Shown piece by piece: positions 8,639-12,828 of a stretch of 12,828 nt of DNA. The notes under the pieces are model-generated. The model worked only from the letters and a program-made list of their open reading frames with translations, did not search any database and was not told the DNA's origin. The first letter of the stretch is position 1. Every line of letters starts with the position of its first letter. Origin of the DNA: Ectocarpus siliculosus. Taxonomy: Eukaryota > Sar > Phaeophyceae > Ectocarpales > Ectocarpaceae. A program made the position numbers and the translations under genes. The stretch spans positions 2,163,859 to 2,176,686 of the forward strand of contig FN649758.1 of the NCBI GenBank assembly GCA_000310025.1, written 5' to 3'.

Positions 8639-8678
<40 letters not shown>
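8639..8678 (+). repeat. (AG)20 microsatellite
   Basis: Twenty uninterrupted AG dinucleotides, flanked by GGGTTGCT on the left and TGTTCGTG on the right. Confidence 0.97.
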
Positions 8679-8680
<2 letters not shown>

Positions 8681-8746
8681 TTCGTGCGTGGGGGTGGGGG
8701 AGGGTACTATTTCACAGGGGTGACATCGACGGTGTAGGGTGGGATG

Positions 8747-8858
8747 GTGCCGCCTGACGGGCCGCGTGTACCATGGGACCGTTTCCCGTGTAGTAGTTTT
8801 CCGTGCCGCGTGACGGACCGCGTGCACCGTGGGACGGTATACCGTGGTAACTAGTATT
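8747..8858 (+). repeat. 56-bp tandem repeat, two copies
   Basis: GTGCCGCCTGACGGGCCGCG at 8747 recurs as GTGCCGCGTGACGGACCGCG at 8803, and the similarity continues (ACCATGGGACC / ACCGTGGGACG). The second copy contains the 12-bp palindrome ACGGTATACCGT at 8834-8845. The unit is GC-rich and not coding in any convincing frame. Confidence 0.75.
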
Positions 8859-11370
8859 TCTTCCGCGGGGTAAATTCATCGCGATACTGCTGGTGTTGGC
8901 TGGGATTGTTGTTGGTGTGGTCCCCCCCTGGTTGTACCGCTGGCCGTCGTCTGCTGCTGCTTGGAGGGGGTCACTAGGTCGCCGGAGAAAATCAGCCCCC
9001 GCGGGGGGATCGCTAGGTGGGGGGCGGGTGGGAAGACTGGTACTGCCGAGCTCCCCTCTTGGTGCCTTGCCCCGCGTCGCTAGTCTCTAGGGTTTGTGCT
9101 TGGTTTAGGCGTTTTCTGTCCACTTTACGGCTGCGCATGCATGTGAGCTTCGATTGTCATGAGCCGGCCAGACGCTGTATATATGTATACTGGGCTCTGC
9201 GGAGGGCGGTGGAGTTAAGCCTTGCGGGTCTTAGGCTAGGAGTAATAGCAGCACACGCCGGTTTGAGGCAGTGGCTTGGATCATCTTTGTTGATCAGATC
9301 GTATGCATGTTTTGCTGCGGGCACCTGCACGGCCAACCCACCGCGCCGGGGCTCCGGTGGGGGTTCTCGAGAGCCCGTGGCGTTTTTCTCTCCGATGTTG
9401 GCTTCGCAGCAAAGGAAGTTGACGTTACAATATGGGTTTGGGTCTCACGAATGTGTGCTTTGGGTTACGTGGGTTGGTTGGACGTCTTGGCATCCCACAA
9501 AAAGTAGGAGAAGGTAGCCATATTCGACCACATCGTCCGACCGAAGTCAATGGGGTACAATAGTGATTAGTACTTGTTGTGTGTTTAAGTTGGGTTAGTG
9601 CTGTGGCACGGTATGGTAGGACATGTTTTGTCGTCGTCGCCGTCTTGGTCGTTGCTTGTGACTGGCTGTTGGGGTGCTTTTCGCACGGACTCGAGACAGG
9701 GCTGTTTGTGTGTCTGCTGTGTGCGTACTTATGAATAAGCAATTTAAGCTTTATTAAATCTGTAGGAGGTAGAAATAATGCTCTATCAAGACCCCTGCCC
9801 TCGTCCATCAGGTCTTTGTTAGGTTGGGATGATTTTCTGCAGTACTGAGATAGGTTAGGGAACGAGGGAGCTTGCTCAAGAGGCACACGGGTGATAAAAT
9901 GAATGGCGTTTATGTTTGCTTCCTTGTCGCGTTAGAGGCGCCGAACTTTTATTAGCTATTATGAGATATTTTCGGAAGGCGAATTTTCATGTAAATTTAA
10001 GACGTGGTCAGACTGCAACGTCCTGGTCGCGCTCGGACCTGGCACGCCTTCTTCTTGGTTTGCCCAACCTCCTGATGAAACATCGAGAATAATGGAGAAT
10101 CTGCGTTGGCTGTCTACAAGTTTGCCAAGGAGATGCATGCATGTGTGATGTGATGGCCTCTGATGGCGGCAGAACCAACTGCGTTGCACGAAAAGTCAAC
10201 ACCCAAGAACCATACCCATCCCAATATATATTGCCGTTCCATTCATTTGTTGGGTTCCCAATGTTTGCCTTGTTTTTTTAGGGCTGCTGCCTCTGCCTCG
10301 AACTCGTCATCATTCTGCACCTACAGCAAGGTCATTCGTTACAAGCTGTGTACCTGTCGTCAAGGCTGGCGTCCAGAAGAAAACATAGTCGACAACGAAA
10401 GATGTACTTGGTGTTTGGTGTACGGGTAATTTTGGACGATTCATTGACTGCCGCGTAAACGAACTGCTGTGCCGCGTATCCGTTCCCGGATCGGTTTTCA
10501 TTTCTTGGCTCGGAATCATTCATTCCCCATGCATGCTTCAGCGTGGTCTGGTCAAGAGGTTTGGCTGAAAAACCCAATCTCACAGCGTGATCTTCTCTCC
10601 TTCATATATATGGAGGGGAACCAATCCCAACCACCCGACAAAAACAACAACAGCACATGATCCATGTCCACTTCACCTTACGGCACATGTGTGTATGCGC
10701 GTACGCCTTTCGGTATTATAAAGGCGGATGGGCGTCGAAGGCACGCATCCATGTACTGGCGGTCTCACGCAAGTTGTCAACGGAGGAACGATCCGGCGGG
10801 GTAAATGTTCGTCAAAGTTCATCCGCGATCCGGGGCGACTATTCATTCCACGTACGTACGTACATTGCATACAACCATGGCATCCACCTCCCCGCCGCAG
10901 GCGCAAACGACGGGTGTGGTCACTTGGCCAGGGACATGCCGAAGTGGAGGTGATTCTCAAATCGCATGCCTTCAGCAACAGCACAAGAAGAGTGGGGGAT
11001 GGATCATCGGCGGATGGATCCGACGGTATAGTCTTCTTACCATTTAAGTTTTCTTTGAGAACGCTTCATTTCGCTTCTTTCGGCTTCTGTGAGCGCTCTA
11101 ATATTCCGGTCTTCTCGGGTTCTCACAGAGCAGCATTTCCTCTGGAAATTTGGCACTTTGGTGGACTTTCCACTTTTTTTATCTTCCGCTTTTTTTATCT
11201 CTCTCGCCTGCTGCCGTCACCCCGCTCTGTACCATCATACCACGCATTCCACTCCAAGTACGGCCGGCCCTCTCTGTATGTGCCTCCTTCTCCTCCGTTC
11301 CTCCGTCTCTCTATGTCTCTGACGGTCTGTCTATCCACATTCATTCATTCTCTTTTCATTTCCGCCTTCT
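8859..11370. other. Long stretch without recognisable genes
   Basis: About 2.5 kb was examined on both strands. Open frames such as 9017-9517 (+), 9425-9886 (-) and 10728-11513 (+) lack recognisable motifs, phase-linked exon partners or coding-like composition. Minor structure includes a CGTA run at 10851-10863, the palindrome CAATATATATTG at 10222-10233, and pyrimidine-rich sequence from about 11040 onward. Confidence 0.45.
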
Positions 11371-11386
11371 CTCTTGACCGCTCTCG

Positions 11387-11536
11387 CGTCGGAATGGTCT
11401 GTCTGTTGTTTGTTCCGATTGCGTGTGCTATTGCAGTACATTTATTTGCATTTTTTTCTTCTAACACCTTCACACGGTATGCACTCACCTCCTATCACCT
11501 TGGTACACCGTAGGTATTCTCTCTCTCGCTCCTCTC

Positions 11537-11568
<32 letters not shown>

Positions 11569-12145
11569 TTACTCTCTCTCTCTCCTCTCGGTGTGTTGTG
11601 TGTGTGTCTGTCTGTGTATTATCCACGTTGTCTTTGAATTTTTGCTTTTCTCTCTTCACCGCTCTCGCGTCGGAATGGTCTGTTGTTTGTTCCGATTCCG
11701 GCAACGAACTGTGTTTTGTGTGCTCCGGTTCCGAAAATCCCTTCAAATGGTCCGGAAAATACGAAAATACACTCCTTTCTACCTCCACTCTCGATGGCTT
11801 CTACCCCGGCCCACTCCTCCCACTCCTCCTCTGTAGATACTCCGGCTACAGTTTTTCGCAGCGTCGGAATGGTCTGTTGTTTGTTGTTCCGATTCCGTGT
11901 GCTACTGCTGTCTGTACATTTTATGTTTTTCTTCTAACACCTTCACACGTGGGTATGTAATTTTTTCTTCCTTCTATTTAACACCTTCACACCGTATGTA
12001 TGCACTCACCTCCTATCACCTTGGTACGTACCGAATTCTCTCTCTCACCTCTCCGTGTGTGTGTCTGTGTACCCACGTTGTCTTTAATTTTTTGCTTTTT
12101 TTCTCTTTTCACCGCTCTTCTCGCGTCGAAATGGTCTGTTGTTTG
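11387..12145 (+). repeat. Composite degenerate repeat array (blocks A-B-C)
   Basis: Block A (GCGTCGGAATGGTCTGT..., then TTGTTTGTTCCGATT) starts at 11387, 11667, 11861 and, diverged, 12123. Block B (CTAACACCTTCACACGGTAT..., ending CACCTTGGTAC) occurs at 11461-11507 and again at 11935-12028, where its head is duplicated. Block C (a CT/GT run, then CCACGTTGTCTTTGAATTTT and TTCACCGCTCT) occurs at about 11518-11666 and 12037-12122. The A-B-C period is about 260-280 nt. The second A copy is followed by private sequence instead of B and C. No reading frame is conserved between copies, so this looks like a decayed minisatellite-like array. Confidence 0.75.
11538..11567 (+). repeat. (GT)15 microsatellite within block C
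   Basis: An uninterrupted GT run of 30 nt, followed closely by a CT run at 11571-11584. In the second C copy the corresponding place (about 12054-12070) has only a short GT run, so the tract has expanded or shrunk between copies. Confidence 0.95.
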
Positions 12146-12563
12146 GTAGTGCGTTAAATTGGTAGCGCTGTCTTTCTTCATTCATTCGCAGTTCAGCCGA
12201 CAATAAATTTTGTCTATCTTATGGAGTTAGTTCTGAGTTTGTTCTGGATGTTTACGTATCAGATAATAATGGAGGGAGGGGTATACTGGCCACGATAGGA
12301 AACAAATAATGGACCTTTACATATCTCCTTGAATCACACGCGAACCTCCATCATGGGAACTCGACGTCACGGAAACTTTAACTGCCATCGGTACCTACTT
12401 TCATTTTAACAACATCCTACACCCACTTTCAGAGAAAATATTGCCTTCGAATCGCTTCAAAAAAAGCGGGGGCGCGAAGCGCCCAAATCCTTGTACATAC
12501 TACACGAATTATGCTCATCCTCGACCCAACTCGATCTTTCATTCTACAGCTGACCAGCGAACC
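12146..12563. other. Stretch without recognisable genes
   Basis: I see no exon, RNA gene or repeat I can support here. An AATAAA hexamer lies at 12202-12207 without an upstream ORF to which it could belong. Confidence 0.4.
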
Positions 12564-12591
12564 ATGGCGCTGGCGGACATAGCACCTCCAG
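12564..12591 (+). CDS. Possible short first or internal exon (weak)
   Basis: ATG at 12564 has a strong ACCATGG context and reads MALADIAPP before CCAG|GTATAT, a possible donor at 12592. An acceptor-like TTTCATTCTACAG just upstream (12537-12549) would make it part of a 42-nt internal exon in the same frame. No downstream exon can be confirmed before the window ends. This is a weak call from splice-like signals only. Confidence 0.2.
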
Positions 12592-12640
12592 GTATATGTA
12601 GTATCAATGGGACTTTCATTGTTGCCTCCCGGTGGCACCG

Positions 12641-12705
12641 GAGCCTAGCTCAGTTGCAGAGGTGAGATGTTGAGGGATAGTTGGAGAGTGAACCCGGTAG
12701 GGCTC
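12641..12705 (+). ncRNA. tRNA-like element (possible SINE head or tRNA fragment)
   Basis: TAGCTCAGTTGC at 12646-12657 matches the RNA polymerase III A-box consensus TRGCNNAGYNGG at all but the last base. Flanking GAGCC (12641-12645) can pair with GGCTC (12701-12705), and CTC (12649-12651) with GAG (12659-12661), like acceptor and D stems. A degenerate B-box-like GAGTGAACCC lies at 12685-12694. There is no clean anticodon arm and no standard GGTTCGA T-loop, so it is not an intact tRNA gene. Confidence 0.3.
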
Positions 12706-12828
12706 GCAACACCTCGTGATCTCGCTACAATTACAATCCTCTGCTCAACCATCAATTCATTCGTGAGCTCCTCGCTAGAACTCGTCACACATGTAACGTT
12801 TTACCAAACGTCACATATCACACCGCAT

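Noticed and set aside
10884-10953. A GHLARDMPK-like stretch resembling a CCHC zinc knuckle (10902-10953 frame)
   Set aside because: All three cysteines expected around the GH..ARD core are missing (Ala, Asn and Met at those places), and no gag- or CNBP-like context surrounds it. A short chance match is more likely.
1-12828. CRISPR array, bacterial operon, prophage or toxin-antitoxin system
   Set aside because: The window has spliceosomal introns and eukaryotic gene structure. The repeats found lack uniform repeat-spacer order, and no bacterial-type gene is seen.

Overview
The window looks like nuclear DNA of an intron-rich eukaryote. Coding pieces are short and GC-rich, and are joined across canonical GT...AG introns of about 200-1,100 nt. 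The introns and flanks carry long CT, AG, GT and CAN microsatellites, and one predicted protein is full of Gly, Gln, Glu and Asp runs. This style fits a brown alga (an Ectocarpus-like stramenopile). That assignment is inferred from gene architecture, not from a species-specific marker.

Region 1 (about 323-5313, + strand) holds the 3' half of a VIP1/PPIP5K gene, the bifunctional inositol pyrophosphate kinase/phosphatase. Eight exons can be placed. All but one junction is fixed by matching splice phase and by family motifs ([35 protein letters not shown]). The ATP-grasp kinase domain and the N-terminal part of the histidine-acid-phosphatase-like domain, including its RHGDRTP-type motif, must lie upstream of the window. 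Intron 6 carries a 200-nt CAN repeat and a cluster of six short palindromes.

Region 2 (5774-7656, + strand) holds a two-exon model for a 493-residue low-complexity protein: a long disordered exon followed by a second exon ending in a single hydrophobic segment and a basic tail, like a tail-anchored protein. It starts only 460 nt after the PPIP5K stop. A phase-compatible acceptor at 5782/5783 would let PPIP5K exon 7 splice straight into this exon, so the two could be one gene with alternative C-termini. This is the most interesting testable point in the window.

Region 3 (7657-12828, about 5.2 kb) has no gene I can recognise. It holds simple repeats, a 56-bp tandem duplication, a composite degenerate repeat array (11387-12145), a possible tiny exon near 12564 and a tRNA-like element near 12641-12705 that may be a SINE head or tRNA fragment. 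No complete novel multi-gene system is evident.
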